This document shows positions 34,801-47,113 of a DNA stretch of 64,000 bases, piece by piece. How positions within the stretch are numbered: position 1 is the stretch's first letter; every line of letters starts with the position of its first letter. The notes under the pieces are model-generated. The model had not been told where the DNA came from, made no database searches, and was given only the letters and a program-made list of their open reading frames with translations. The DNA is from Clavulina sp. PMI_390 (lineage: Eukaryota > Basidiomycota > Agaricomycetes > Cantharellales > Hydnaceae), in the NCBI GenBank assembly GCA_015039315.1, contig WIDE01000115.1, positions 1 to 64,000 on the forward strand, in the 5' to 3' direction. A program made the translations under genes and the position numbers.

Positions 34801-35561
34801 TCATATCCTCACCATGTCCTTCACCGCGTCTTCGCAACCAGAATGTCCCTGAAGCCAAAGGAGTTCGCCCACGCCATAGTCTCACTCACCCTCTTCCTCG
34901 TCGGCCTAGCTATTCTGTTGGGACCTCTTTGCCGGCTCCGGTTCGTGTGACGGCTAGTTCGAGTTTGCTGGAGCGTGTCACCTCGAAACCACTGAAGGGG
35001 TCGGGAATTCGTTCCAGGGCAAGTGGGGTTGTGCAACAGCGTGACGTGGAGGATAATGCGGAGGACCAAGCAGGTTCCCCGGCACCTAGCGCGGGTTTGG
35101 ATTTACGACCTGGTGAGATCTTTGAGCAAAAATCTGTCATTATGGAGCAGGATGACTTACTTTGATCTCTTACTCGCCGAGTAATAGGGAATCCCAGTTT
35201 GAATGGTGCATCGGCACCAGCTCTTGGGAAAAGTCTTGCGTCTACATCAACGGAGCGAGGAGGCGACAAAGTTCAAGCTTCCTCCCAGCCACAGCCAGCA
35301 TCATGTGCACCCCATGACTGTCCGCCAACCAATAGCACCTCAGCCACCGCCCAAGATGCAGATACGAGCGCGCGCACTCATCTGGAGCAAATCTCACGAT
35401 TGCAAGAGCTATATGCGATGAGTCAGGCTGAACTTATGAAAGAACGTGTTGCGAAGCGTAAGGCGGAAGATGAGATGGAGAAGGAACGCAAGCTACGACG
35501 GCGCTTGGAAGACGTTCTATGGGCAGACGAGGCCAGCAAGAAAGGATCTGGTGCCAACTGA
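31890..35561 (+). CDS. RRM-domain protein with long low-complexity region and C-terminal coiled coil
   Basis: Five exons in phase: 31890-31987, 32133-32815, 32870-34039, 34117-35112 and 35188-35561, 1106 residues. The RRM fold is split by the first intron: STLHVHGFPPE and RVYQSFLKFGEV form strand 1 and helix 1, then RNHVFVEFATPGQAESA is the RNP1-like strand and next helix. The position is at the extreme N-terminus. The middle is Arg/Ser/Pro-rich and disordered (RSRSYSPSMSS, SSNDRGHKGSRRHRSSSPS), like SR-type RNA-binding proteins. The C-terminus is a charged coiled coil (KERVAKRKAEDEMEKERKLR). A nuclear RNA-processing role is inferred. The start is uncertain: the frame stays open upstream to 31566. 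Confidence 0.65.
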
Positions 35562-36120
35562 TGGCGAGAAACGGCGGGTGCAGAAGCAGCTGCGAGTTGG
35601 AGGAGCAGCTGCAGTGTGAGCCGAGACTCTCCGACTTTTTGTGCATGTGTGGTCGATCATGATCCAGGTCGTTGATGGTGTGGGGAAGAGGGTGGCAATT
35701 TCTTGGTAACTTATGCGGTAAGGTTCGACGTGCTGCCTTTGCGACTCTCCCTGATGCGGGTTGATCATCGCATCGCTGATGAACCCGTCCGTGTGGTGTG
35801 ATTCATACAAATACTCATTTCGTCGTTCAAGCGCCGTTGATGGCGTTGTATAGTAGGTCTTCTTCATTGTTGTATAGTACCAGATCAAGATGTCATATAA
35901 GAACTGGCCCGAGATGGGAGGGGAGGAACGGCGTCTCGACTGGTTCAGACCCACACGACCCCCCACCCAGGCGCTTAACTCTCCCGCTTTGAACGACTCT
36001 GCTGCCTCTCTCATCCACCTCCCGTCTCTCTTCGACCCATCGCCTGTCCTTGACGTCTGATCCCTCTTTATCTCTTTATCCTTCTTTACACACCTACAAC
36101 TCCTAGTAAATTGGGAAAAA
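35562..36120. other. Intergenic, promoter of the protease gene
   Basis: No gene seen. A pyrimidine-rich run precedes the protease start, with AAAA directly before the ATG. The antisense frame 35517-36188 is a shadow. Confidence 0.45.
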
Positions 36121-38504
36121 ATGGCAGGACGCTGGCTCGGCCTTCCGCTCTTACTCTCGCTATCGTTGTCGGTGTTCTCCCCAGTCAATGCCTACCGAAC
36201 CACCATTGAGAGGAGAGCGATCCCTCCCTCTGCATATGCACCATCACTTGCGCGCCGGTTCTTGTCTGACGATGAGCTAGCAAAGCGCGCGACCGCCATC
36301 ACACAAGGCGACACAAACATCAACGACGTGCAGAACTCGCAATATGTCGCCAATATCACTATTGGAGGAGCAAACTTCAACGTCATTCTTGGTGCGTTGT
36401 CACTTTTTCAGTATTGCTTGTGCCACAGCGTTGACTCATCATCACCACTATCCTCATAGATACGGGAAGGCATGTCGCCTCGTCGTTGCTCCACTGCGAC
36501 TTGCTTGACTTCTAACCAAATTACAATTACAGTTCGGACCTGTGGGTTACTGGTACTATCCCTAATTCGTCTGACACCGGGACACCTGCGTCCATCACAT
36601 ATGCCATTGGAGATGCTTCAGGTGAGGCTTGCCGTACATAGCCCGTGTAACCATGAGTGACTAATGCGGATCGCGGCTATGCTTCCAACACAACAGGCAA
36701 CGTTCACCTTGCACCTGTAACATTTTCTGATTTCACCGTCGACCAACAAGCTTTCAGTCAGTCTTCTTTTTTTCCTTGGCTTTGTCTTTCCCGCTCCACT
36801 GGCTGACCACGATTTTCGTGTGTTCGTTTCATCAATACTCCACGCTCCCCACCGGCGGCGACCCTGACGTCTTGGCTACTGATCAATTATACTGCGCCCG
36901 CTGCGGTTTCACACCTCCCAAACAGTTGATGTGGCAAACTCCTCTTCTTTCGGCTCGATTGCCGCCTTGGGCATTAACGGCTTGGCCGGGCTTGGCCCTG
37001 GCTTCAGCTCCGTTGTCAGGACCACCGTCGGTGCGCCCAAGGGCGACACACTGTTGGACAACATCTTCCAGGTACGCCCAATCGTACACGCTATACTTAG
37101 CAGCGAGCAATTTGGCTAAATTTAACCGTACCCGAATCTGCAATTAGCTAAACAAAACCACTTCCAACTTTATCACTTTCCTTCTTGGTCGTTCTGGAAT
37201 CACCAATGTCTCTTCCGTTGGAGAGTTTACTATTTCCGAAATCATCTCGGGCTACGAAAACATTACCAACCAGCCTCAGATCTCTGTGCAGGAGCTCAGC
37301 GGCTCATCACTCGCCAACCAGCACTGGACAGTACTTGCGGACAAGATGATTGGACCCGACGGCAACCAGATCTCATACTCTTCCATCGTCAGTGGCACAT
37401 CCAAGGGCGAGGTCGTAACCGTGCTCGATTCCGGTTTCACCCTGCCTCAAGTTCCACGAAAGGTGTCAGATGCGATTTACGGACGCGTGCAAGGCGCCGA
37501 GTATGATTCTACAAACGGATGGTGGGTCCTGCCCTGCGAGCAAGAGCTCAACATCAGTTTTGTGCTTGGCGGACAAACGTATCCTGTCCATCCGTTGGAT
37601 GCCATCAGCTGTGAGTTTGAGTTTTACTTGCTGGTGGTTCCAGGTAGCTAACTTTACCCGGTTTTTCTTAGCTGATTATGGTGGCAAATTCTCGAATGGC
37701 ACAACCGGCTGTGTTGGTACTGTGAGTCCCCCTTCTTGATGATGCATCAGTCTCGTCGATACTGATACGAACCTGTTCCTTTAGTTCCAGCCTATCACAA
37801 GTGGCTTCAGCTTGTCCGGTCAATTCGACATCATTCTAGGGGAGGCTTTCTGTACGTAGTTCCCTTGCCTCGCTCGCACGCTCTTCCTCATCCCTCACTC
37901 CCTACAGTACGGAACACGTACAATCTCTTCAACTGGGGTGACTTCGTCGATGACACTGCTGTTTCTCGTAACAGTCCCTACGTCCAGATGCAGTCCACCA
38001 CCAACATGGCAGTGGCACATCAACAATTCGTTGAGATGCGCATGGGAGGCGTGGATCACACAGGTGACAGCCAGTTCAAGCTCCTGAAAAATGGCCAGAG
38101 CTCGCCTGTACCAGAGAGCGAACGTATACAACATTTGGAAGGCTTTGTGAGTGTCCCTTATTATTCCTTTCTATTTGGGAGAGTCGTTGACCATCTTGAT
38201 GTCGTTGCATTCTGTCTAGGCATACCGCCATCGTGTCGCCATCGCTGCCGGCACAGTAGGCGCGTTTATTCTCCTTCTCCTGCTCTCCACTTGCTGCTTC
38301 ATTCGCCGGAGGCGTGCACGGAAGCAAGGCGGTAGCAGGGGCGGTCCCGCCATGATGCCGCTCGGCAGCACGGCAAATCTACATTCCTATGGAGGATCGA
38401 ATGACTATGGGAACACGTACAGTGCGGGGTATAACAAGGTGCATGCAAATTCGCATGCAGACCTGCAGATGGGGAACATGAATGGGTATAGGCAAGGGCC
38501 ATGA
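36121..38504 (+). CDS. Membrane-anchored pepsin-like aspartic protease
   Basis: A secreted acid endopeptidase of family A1 with a C-terminal anchor. A signal peptide occupies about residues 1-24 (LLLSLSLSVFSPVNA), followed by a short propeptide. The first catalytic Asp is codon 91: exon 1 ends in phase 1 at 36391, a 10-nt microexon (36460-36469) supplies the rest of D-T-G-S, and the next exon begins with SDLWVTG. The second active site is VLDSGFTLPQVP. Conserved GINGLAGLGPG, NKTTSNFITFLLG and FDIILGEAFLRN blocks lie in the usual order. After the catalytic fold there is one membrane span (AAGTVGAFILLLLLSTCCF), then RRRRARK and a Gly/Ser/Asn-rich cytosolic tail. At least eight introns are present. 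The microexon is followed by a GC-AG intron. Likely site is the cell surface or wall. Confidence 0.88.
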
Positions 38505-38925
38505 TCGACGGTTGCGTTTCCTTCGCCGTTGCTTTGGCACTTTTGTTCCTTTCCTTGTTCGCACCTACTCCTTGTTCCTTTATTCTCCTTCGTAGATTCT
38601 AATGCGTCCGCATGTGCGCTCTTACTTCGATAGTGCGGCTGATGAGTCCGCCGTGCGGTTCATCATCATCGCCATTACATTTTTTGCTTTGCCATCCCAT
38701 CCATCCCCTTCATATGTTGTATATATCGTACTCTTTTTTGGTTTCTGGGCTTTGCTTCCCTCCGCCACTTGCTTCATTTTTTTTTAGTTGCTGCCCCCCC
38801 TTTTTTTACACTTTACACTCAGCTCTGTAGTCTCCAACGGTAATGGACGTTTCTCATGTTTGTTCTAGTGAGGTGTGACGCGCGACGCGTGACGGACCCC
38901 TCAGTTGCTGTGCTTCCCATGTTTG
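38505..38925. other. Intergenic
   Basis: 3' flank of the protease gene with T-rich tracts near 38780-38815, then the promoter side of the next F-box gene. No gene seen. Confidence 0.4.
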
Positions 38926-41084
38926 ATGGCTACTCCTTCACTCCCAACTGACGTGGTGCTCGCGATCCTCCGCTTAATCGACCCTCTAGAGGTTGTGAAA
39001 TGTCGAGCTGTAAGAAATCTCAGAGCATTGCATTATCAAACTTTTCCTCAATCGTAAATGGCAGGTGTGTCGTAGTTGGAAACAGGCTATTGAGGAGTCT
39101 ACAACACTCCTTTACTACATTTGGCTGAGAATATTCGGGAAAACTGATGGACCAATGTCGCTCGAGCTGATGGGGTTCAATGAACGACTACAACTGCTCC
39201 TCCGGCATGAACGCGCGTGGATGGACCTTCGTCCTGCACGACGCGACCTAATCGGCGACCCGAGATGGCCCAACCTGCAGATCCTGCCTGGTTTCGACGT
39301 CCTTGAAAGGCCCTTCCTTCCCCCGACGGGACATGATAGCTCCAGGGTGCTAGATGTCGACATTTTCGAACTCCCATCTACACTCCGTGCTGAGGCTACC
39401 ATCCCAGCTAGTTTGGAAGGTGACTTGACGAAGGTCAAGAGTCTCCGGGTTGGATATGGCGAGTATGCGACGGCTTTGACTCGAACCGAATACAATCTCC
39501 ACATGCTGTACCAGGTGTAAGTCTCTCAGCTTAAAATTTGGACCTGAAGGATATTGTATGGCTGAATACAATCACTAAACTTCTAAAGACATAAAGAGTG
39601 CGAAAAAAAAGAACAGATACACTATCACTTTGAGTTCTTCCCTCGAATGCTCACAGACTCGCGCAAGCGGCATTGGTTATCCAAGAACTCAATGTTTGAT
39701 TCTGGCTGCGTATTTGCCGGTCTTAACCCGTCTGCTGGTAATCATCTCCGCTTTGGTGTCGAGGCAAACCTCTTTTGGGTCGATTGGGCTGGCTACTCTC
39801 GGCGTGAAAAATCTGCCTATATGATTTGGGATTGGATGACGGGAGACCTAATCACGGTATTCAGCACCCAAGCGTCACCTCACGCCAATTATGAATTGCT
39901 GATCATCTCCTCTAACGCAGAAACTATCAACATTCGATAACCAACCTGATCAAAACAGCTCTGGGTTCACTTTTCTTTCACCCTCCACCTTCATTCATTT
40001 GCTCCCATTCAGCAACGGAGCAGAGCGCGGTTGGGCCGCCTACCTGTACGATTTTTCGGACAAATTGCACCAAGATATGGATGGATACCCATCTCCTCGG
40101 CTAGTCCGAGTTTTCGAGCTCCCATCGTTGAAGAGTAACTTCAATCTCTTGTTCAAATGCACGACATCATTCAAGCACACGCTCTCTCGCGAGGTCCTTT
40201 TACCATTGTGCTCTCCATCAAGTAGTGAAGATGGTGGCTGGTTTGTCCCCGACGATAAGCCGTTCCAAGTCGCCGATTATCTCTGTGAATTTCACATACA
40301 AGCGACCGATCGGAGCTCTGATACATCAGTTTTGTTCTCCCTTGTCACTCGGTCCGAGGTGCTCTTTGCTCACTATTCGGAAGCTACTATCCAATGGACA
40401 GAATGGGGAGCTAAGAATACTGCGCTATTTGCGACCCAAGTTTTTACTCCTTACATCGCGCCTTCTCAAAAAGCGTCTGGGGCCCGGATCACCCTTGTAG
40501 CCCCTAACACTGAGGCGCCTTATCGGGATCTTATCGGAATCGCGGGTAAAAAATGGGACGTTGATGTCCTGGATTTTAATCCGCTGCGGTTTCATCGGCG
40601 CTTTAGTGATTCTGCCTGGCCATTAGAGCCTCCAATTGGTTCTGACACACAGTCTAGCGATTTGAAGAGCAACCCGCATGACGACATCTCGAAGGTTGAT
40701 ACATCTCAGAAGAATGCACGATACGAATCGAAAGCTTCTTTCAGCGCCGAGCTGCTCTACCCGATTGTTGTTAGACAGCGCGGCCAGCGCAGCCAAGCAA
40801 GCGTTACCCCAGAGGTTAATAGAATTGAAGCGCTATTATTCAAGGAATGGCCCTTGCGTACGCAGCTACCGTACCTCAGGTCAACTTTGACATCTGTCCC
40901 TTCCGATGGCATGCCCCATATTCAGGTGGATTCTGAACACGTTCTCATCCAAGTAAGTTTCCAGATTAGGAACCGATTATTGGTCTTGTGGCTCATGTAA
41001 TGTTTCTCTGGAAAGTGGGATACACGCAACTCTACTGATATGCGCCAGAGACCAGGCAGGTCCACCTTGCTGTTAACGTTCTGA
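38926..41084 (+). CDS. F-box family protein (expanded family, complete)
   Basis: Five in-phase exons, 38926-39009, 39065-39516, 39589-39856, 39921-40952 and 41049-41084, give 623 residues. Exon 1 is the F-box (LPTDVVLAILRLIDPLEVVK). Then VCRSWKQ, YYIWLRIFGK, HERAWMDLRP, HYHFEFFPRML, IWDWMTGDL, FLSPSTFIHLL, YLYDFSD, WTEWGAKNTALF, WDVDVLDFNPLRFHRR, WPLRTQLPYLRS and QVDSEHVLIQ. The last exon codes for only 11 residues and ends LLLTF. Intron positions and phases (0, 2, 0, 0) equal those of the minus-strand copies at 966-3210 and 10154-12309. The F-box suggests an SCF adaptor; the rest is unclassified. Confidence 0.8.
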
Positions 41085-41498
41085 GGGGTCACCTTTATCC
41101 GTACTGAGCTTAAGGGTTCCCTGTTCAAGATCATCGGCGTTCTTCATTAGCACAGGTAAGGCTACACTGTGTGACGTTACTAAATTATGGCCTCTTCCTG
41201 TCCATATCCACATAGTGAGAATCAGGGTCATTGCTGATCCCATCGCGCCTCCGACGGCTGACGCGTTGGAGCCATTCGTTGAAGCGCGAGTCATCTCTCA
41301 GATATCGTTTTGTCCCTTTACAATACGACTCTATTATTTAGTTTTCGTATTAATAGGACCGAAATTTTTGGTAGGAAGACATTCCATGACTGCTTATGAA
41401 TGGAGACGCATCAAGGACTCAATTCTCGTTGAACGCCGTGACTCGCTGGAACCGAGTGACGCGCACTGGCAGATCTGGAGTACTATGTGCTCGTTATG

Positions 41499-42236
41499 CG
41501 GCAGCTAATGTTCGGTGGCAAGACTGGGGGCCATATAATACTGTACTCATGGCGTTGCAATGTGCAGAAGAAGAATCTGCCGTCGAGCCCTATCACATAA
41601 CATCTGGGACTCGGATTGCTGTCGTAGTTCCGGGCACTGAGCAGGTGTCTGCCGACGATCATTATACCGAAGAATGTCAGTGGGATATTGATGTACTGGA
41701 TCTCAATTACATGCGCGCCCGCAGATCCTCTCAATCGTGCACTTGGCCAAGAAGTGCCCAAGCTGCCTTGGGGTCCCAGCACGACGTCACTGAGGATGCC
41801 TCGACGGTTATTGCACCCCAGGCAACAGCACGGAGCAAAAGTAGCCTTCCTTCCCGTTTCGGAACCCCTCAATTCATCCTTACCGGGCTTGACAGCCGGA
41901 AGAATGTCGAATCTCTAGCCAGCACCGTCGGTAGTGCTGCAAAGGCCTTTGTTGACTGGCCCTTGCACTCCCAAATGCCCTACGTTCGGACGTCGATAAG
42001 CTCCATCTTGTTCAGCGAAAGCCCCTATCTTCAGATGGACTGTGAGCGTATTATTATCAATGTGAGTCTCTCACGTGGATCCTAATTGGGGTGCAACTGC
42101 TTATGAAGCTTTTCTGTGGAAGGGACCTGTGCAAACGCCCACTCACACTGGATCTGCACAACAGAGCCAGGATGGGGACGAAATCGAATCTGGCGATGCC
42201 GTGAAAATTAATAAAGTGGTGATCCTATCATTCTGA
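41499..42236 (+). pseudogene. 5'-truncated F-box family copy
   Basis: Only the second half of the family protein remains. The frame picks up at NVRWQDWGPYNTVL and continues through WDIDVLDLNYMRARR, FVDWPLHSQMPYVRTSISS and QMDCERIIIN to 42061, where a GTGAGT donor stands at the family position. A last exon (42123-42236) starts with Gly as in the paralogue and ends VVILSF. The F-box, the first two spacer exons and the start of exon 4 are missing; 41085-41498 shows no family sequence. It is closest to the gene at 42716-44898. Confidence 0.75.
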
Positions 42237-42715
42237 ATATTTCAGCCTTGGCGATGACTAAACTTTTTTTCACGCGCCACTCTGACGAGTCTTACGAGCG
42301 GGAGGGTAGTATTCTCCGCAGCCGGTCATATATCGCTTGTGGCTGAACCGAATGTTTGCACACGGATAGTATTGACTTAAAGGAGTAATCGAGGGTATCT
42401 AAAGTGTTTTGCTCTGTAAGGGGACCCCAACCAAGTTGTCAATTCGTGATGGTCGCAATTCCAAGCTGTAGTAGGGAGAATAAATCCCATTTAATCTTGT
42501 ATACCCCAAAGCCCCTGGATTGATTTGTGAGTGTATTTAGCACAAAATCGAACTTGGGATTGCTGAGCGTTTGCCGGTGAGCGGAGTTGAGGTGTGAGTT
42601 GGCTCCAAGTCGTGTGCCATGTGACACAAGAACCTGACTCGTCACGGGATTGACCCGACGCTCTGCTCGGGGTTGTGTTCCCACCATAATTGAGCCCTCC
42701 GGCCGTAAAAACTCA
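42237..42715. other. Intergenic, promoter of the next F-box gene
   Basis: No gene seen; minus-strand open frames here are shadows. Confidence 0.4.
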
Positions 42716-44898
42716 ATGACTATCCCTCCACTCCCATCCGAAGTCCTCGTCGCAGTCCTTCGCCTGATTGATCCACTGGAGGTCGTAAGATGTAAAGCTG
42801 TAAGCTCGTTGGTTTCTTGCCACTTCACCAAAGTCGTGATAACTTATTGACTGTAACTATAGGTTTGCCGACACTGGCGACTTACCATCGAAGGATCCAC
42901 GGAACTCATCTACTACATCTGGCTGCGAATTCATGGGAAGGTGGATGGGCCAATGTCAGTCCAGCAAATGGGTTTCAAGGAGCGTCTGCAGACGCTCTTG
43001 CGGCACGAGCAGGCGTGGATAGATCTTCGCCCCTCGCGTCGAGACAGTGTTAATATATCACTAGACTACGGCTTTCACCTCCTCGGATTTGATACAGTCG
43101 AGATAATGACTTTCCCTCAAGATGAAGAGGATTTTACCCCGCTGGATTTCGACATTCTCAAACTTCCGTCCATGCTGTCTAACAAGGATCAACCTCAATT
43201 TACACTCGAAGATGTGTCTGCTTCCATTAAATTTCCCCAGGAGGACCCAGATCCGTATTCAGCAATCGCAGTGACTGGGAAATTGTACAATCTCCACATC
43301 CTGTGTGACAGGTGAGTTATGAATTAACGACAGCAAGATACTCTCAAAATCAATCGTTTACCTACAACAGGCGGGGGCAATTCAGAGCAAATACTGCTCG
43401 TGACCACCTCCACTTTCAGTTCTTTCCTCGGATGATCACAGACATCAACGAGCAGCATCCTCTGTCCCAAAAGACCGTGATTGACTCTGATTGTGTATTT
43501 TCTAGCCACAGATCACCCGAAATTTATTCCTACAGGTTTGGTTTAGAAGGGAACCTCTTCTGGATGAATTTATTCAGTGAAGCGCCAAGTGCACAAACCA
43601 CCTCCACCCTCGCCGTTTGGGATTGGATGACTGGAGATCTTATGATGGTATGGCAATACATCACTCATAGGCTCCGTTGCTGATATTTGACCCACTGCAG
43701 AGACTGGTCATCCCAAACTCGAAATCCATTGAAGAGAGCAACCTTATGTTTACTTTTATCTCGCCAACCTCCCTCGTTCACTTGTCGCAGCTCGAAGACA
43801 AGTCAGCAGGGCGGTACGAATGGGTCGCCCACCTTTATGAATTTATGAAGGTCTCCGAGCGAGATGTGGATGGTTGCCCGATCCCTCTGTTGGTGCGGGT
43901 TTTTGAGCTCCCAGCCGTGAAATGTGATGCTCCTTCATTTGGATGCACATCATCGTTCGAGCATGCTCTCTCGCGCAACACTCTCCTTCCAATGGAATCT
44001 ACATCAAATGATGGAGAACATGCTTGGCCCCTCCCCACTGACAAGCCTTTCCAGCCTGCCGAATACCTTTGCGAGTTCCACGTAAAGGTCCGCGGCAGCT
44101 CTGATCAGTCGACGCTCTTCTCTTTTGTCACTAGGATTGACATGCTTTCTTGCCACTACTCTGAATGTCGTGTCACATGGGAAGACTGGGGGCCTCAGAA
44201 TACCGTTCTAATTGCTTCTCGAGATGTATCGTCCCACCATTACTTTGAACCGTCTCACGAAACAGCTGGGACACGGATTGCTTTCGAAGTCGCTAATACA
44301 GAGGGATTTTCTCAAGACCTCGGTTACGCTGTTCAGTATCGATGGGACCTTACTCTGGTGGATCTTAATCCAAGACAATCTCGCAGGCGCTCTCACTCAA
44401 TCGTATGGCCAAGAGAAGCTCAGGCTGGCTCTGAGTCTCGGTCTCCAAATGCAGAGGGTGCGCGGCGCGAGGCCGCGGGACCTGTTGGATCCCAGCACGC
44501 CCCGTCCAGCAGTGACAATGTATCTTTGAGCGCCGGACCTCCCCAGTTTATTCTTATCGAGAGAAAGCGCCAACCTGGAACTGACTCTCTAATGGATGCA
44601 GTCCGTGCTGGTGAAAGTGCCTTTGTCGATTGGCCCCTACACACTCGCGCACCTCACGTCCAGACCACGATTAGCTCTGTCCTTTTCGGTATAAGTGCCA
44701 GCATTCAAATGGATACTGAACGAATTATTATCGATGTGAGTCTCTCCCTGGAATGCTCTTGGACGCAACCCTACTAATATAATACTCTTGCGAAAGGGAT
44801 CGCCACAAGCTCGAGACGTAAATGTGGCCGAAGACACGCCGGAAGACGAACTCCCTGATATGGGCGATAGTAGAGAAATAGTGATATTGACGTTCTGA
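42716..44898 (+). CDS. F-box family protein (expanded family, complete)
   Basis: Five in-phase exons, 42716-42799, 42863-43311, 43371-43647, 43701-44735 and 44797-44898, give 648 residues. Exon 1 is the F-box (LPSEVLVAVLRLIDPLEVVR). Family motifs follow: VCRHWR, YYIWLRIHGK, HEQAWIDLRPSRRD, HLHFQFFPRMI, VWDWMTGDLMM, RLVIPNSK, FISPTSLVHL, HLYEFM, WEDWGPQNTVL, WDLTLVDLNPRQSRRR, FVDWPLHTRAPHVQ and QMDTERIIID. The last exon is acidic and ends VILTF. The structure is the same as its upstream neighbour, so the cluster grew by local duplication. It is the clearest reference member of the family in this window. Confidence 0.82.
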
Positions 44899-45042
44899 AT
44901 CTGACCAACATGTCTCTTATTCAGTCATCGTATGAAGGCGGAAATATATTGTGCACCCTAATCCACTCGCTCATTCTTTTGCTATTCAGCTCGTTGGATG
45001 CCCGAAAAAAATACTTGAAAATCGTAAAAGAAATATACTAGA

Positions 45043-47113
45043 CTACCGCCCTGTCCACTTGATCTCGAACCATCTGAGAATAGGGAATGACACTGCCGTG
45101 AACGCAGCGGCTAGCTCGAAACCCAGATCGCCACCGTACGGCTGAGCAACTTTGATCCCGATGACACCAATGTAGTAAGTCTCTGCCATGCCAAGCACAG
45201 CTCCCATCACGCCCAGAAGCCCTGAGACACTAGATATGGGCGCACGTCAGCTGTGTATGAAGGTTTCAATAGAGGGAATAACGCACATAGCAGCAATTCC
45301 CAGAGGGAGCTTCTTCGAGTCCTCATAGGCTTCCAAATCGTACCCCATTTTGCCTCTCCGGAACAGGAAATGCTCCTCCGCCACGATGACGACGAAGAAC
45401 GCCGTCCAATAACTGAGAATACTGAGCAGATTGCTCAACACCGAACTGAAATGTTCCCTGCCCACCACACCTGCAATAGTATACGCTATTGCCACCACAA
45501 GGGTCCAAACTGCGCGCGGGATGCGCTGGAACCAAGGGGTGAGAGCTTGGAACGAGAGAGCGGCGGAGTACGTGTTGGGGACGTTGTTGGCGATGACGGA
45601 GAGGGAGAGAATAACGAGGATGAATTTGCCGAATCCGTGCCATGGCTCAAGAATGGATGCGAGAATCGCGCCAATAGATCCGCTTTCGTAGAGGTCGGCG
45701 GCGCCAGGGGTGGTCATGAGAGCAGCACCGAGGATCTCGATGAGCGTTACGGGGATCCAGATACCGAAGAAGACAAGGAAGAAGCTGCCAGATTGAGAGC
45801 AGTGAGTACGTGTCAAGAGTGGAAGCTGGTGTGGTGCAACTCACACTTTAACAGAGGAAGTATTCGCGGGTAGTCGGACGTTGTAGTCGGCAGCAACTGG
45901 AGCCCTAAAAGCAACGAGAATCAGAATTTTACGGGCCATTAAGCATGGTATAATGTCAAATAACGCACCACCCGGCGCAGGAGCCGAAAACGATACCGCC
46001 GTATGAGAGGACGTCACCAGCGTACTATCATCATGGATGAACAGTTGACCAAGACAATCGATTATTGAGCAAGCTTACGTTACGGCCAGTATCCTCGAAA
46101 GCCTTTTGGGCATTAACATCATAGCCAGCTTTGCCTCCAAGCCCGTACAACATGAGCATGACTACGAGGAGCACAGTCCAAACGTAGCGCTCGTAGATAT
46201 GAAGAACTCCGTAGCCAAAGAAGCAGATGATCAGAGTACAGATCTGCCCAAAGAAGATATTAGTCGAGGCTTGAACGGCTCGTTGAAAAAATCACCACCC
46301 ACCGATACAATAATGATACCCCACGTCAGAGGCAAAGCGTCGTTGATACTAGAGAGAGTCAAGCCACCAAGGATGACGCAGGTCACTGAGAATCCCATCT
46401 CTGGAGATGGAGGATATAACACATGTCGAGCACGTCAGTGGATCCTTATCGTTGATATCTCCTTGGTAGAGTCATCCAAACTTACGTGTGAGGATGTTCA
46501 GGAACGAGAAGATAGATCCTCCGACATAACCTGAAGAATATCGCGCAATAACCATAGTTCGTAGACCTGTCTTTGGACCGAGAGTGGCGATGAATGCAGG
46601 GAGAAGACATCCGAGGGCGGCGCTGTGCGAATGGGAGGGAAGGGGTGAATAGGTTATTCAGTCATTCACATTGATCAGTATAGATAAGGTTATCAGTACT
46701 CACAAGCCCATCGTGACACCGATGGTATGCGGCAGGGTAAGGGTGAAGTAGGCCTGCGCAAGCGAGCCAATGGGAACTGAAGCAGAAGCAGTCCATCAGC
46801 ATACATCCATCTCCGTCACTGCTGGGATAAAGCTCTCCGAGTAAGAGAACTCACCAGTCGTCAGGACGGTATTAACACTGAACCAAAGGAACAGTGAGTT
46901 CAAGCTGTTCCGATCACTTCTCTCGTCCTCGGGCACGCGCTCGATACCCCGAGCTTCGACACCCATATTTGCCAGCTTGACGAAAAACGATTGGAAAGGT
47001 CCGAACCGCTCGGCGATGGCTTCCTCGCGGTCGCGGAGAGGGACGTCGACGTGCGTCTCATCGGGGGAGGAGATGCCACTGCCCTTCTCTTCAGAATCGT
47101 AAGGGGAAGACAT
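45043..47113 (-). CDS. Purine-cytosine permease (NCS1 family, FCY2-like)
   Basis: A proton-coupled plasma-membrane importer of cytosine and purines. It starts MSSPYDSEEKGSG at 47113. The family N-terminal block follows: ANMGVEARGIERVPEDERSD, then LFLWFSVNTVLTT in the first span. Further exons give LPHTIGVTMG, GPKTGLRTMVIARYSSGY, FGSCAGW, DYNVRLPANTSSVK, IGAILASILEP, VIANNVPNTYSAAL and WTAFFVVIVAEEHFLFRRG. The last exon ends in FPILRWFEIKWTGR with a stop at 45043. About 12 hydrophobic segments are spread over many short exons. The order and spacing match NCS1 fungal permeases of about 500 residues. It is convergent with the F-box gene upstream: only 144 bases separate the two stops. Confidence 0.88.

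Noticed and set aside
45253..45873. 206-residue plus-strand frame
   Set aside because: Antisense shadow of the purine-cytosine permease exon.
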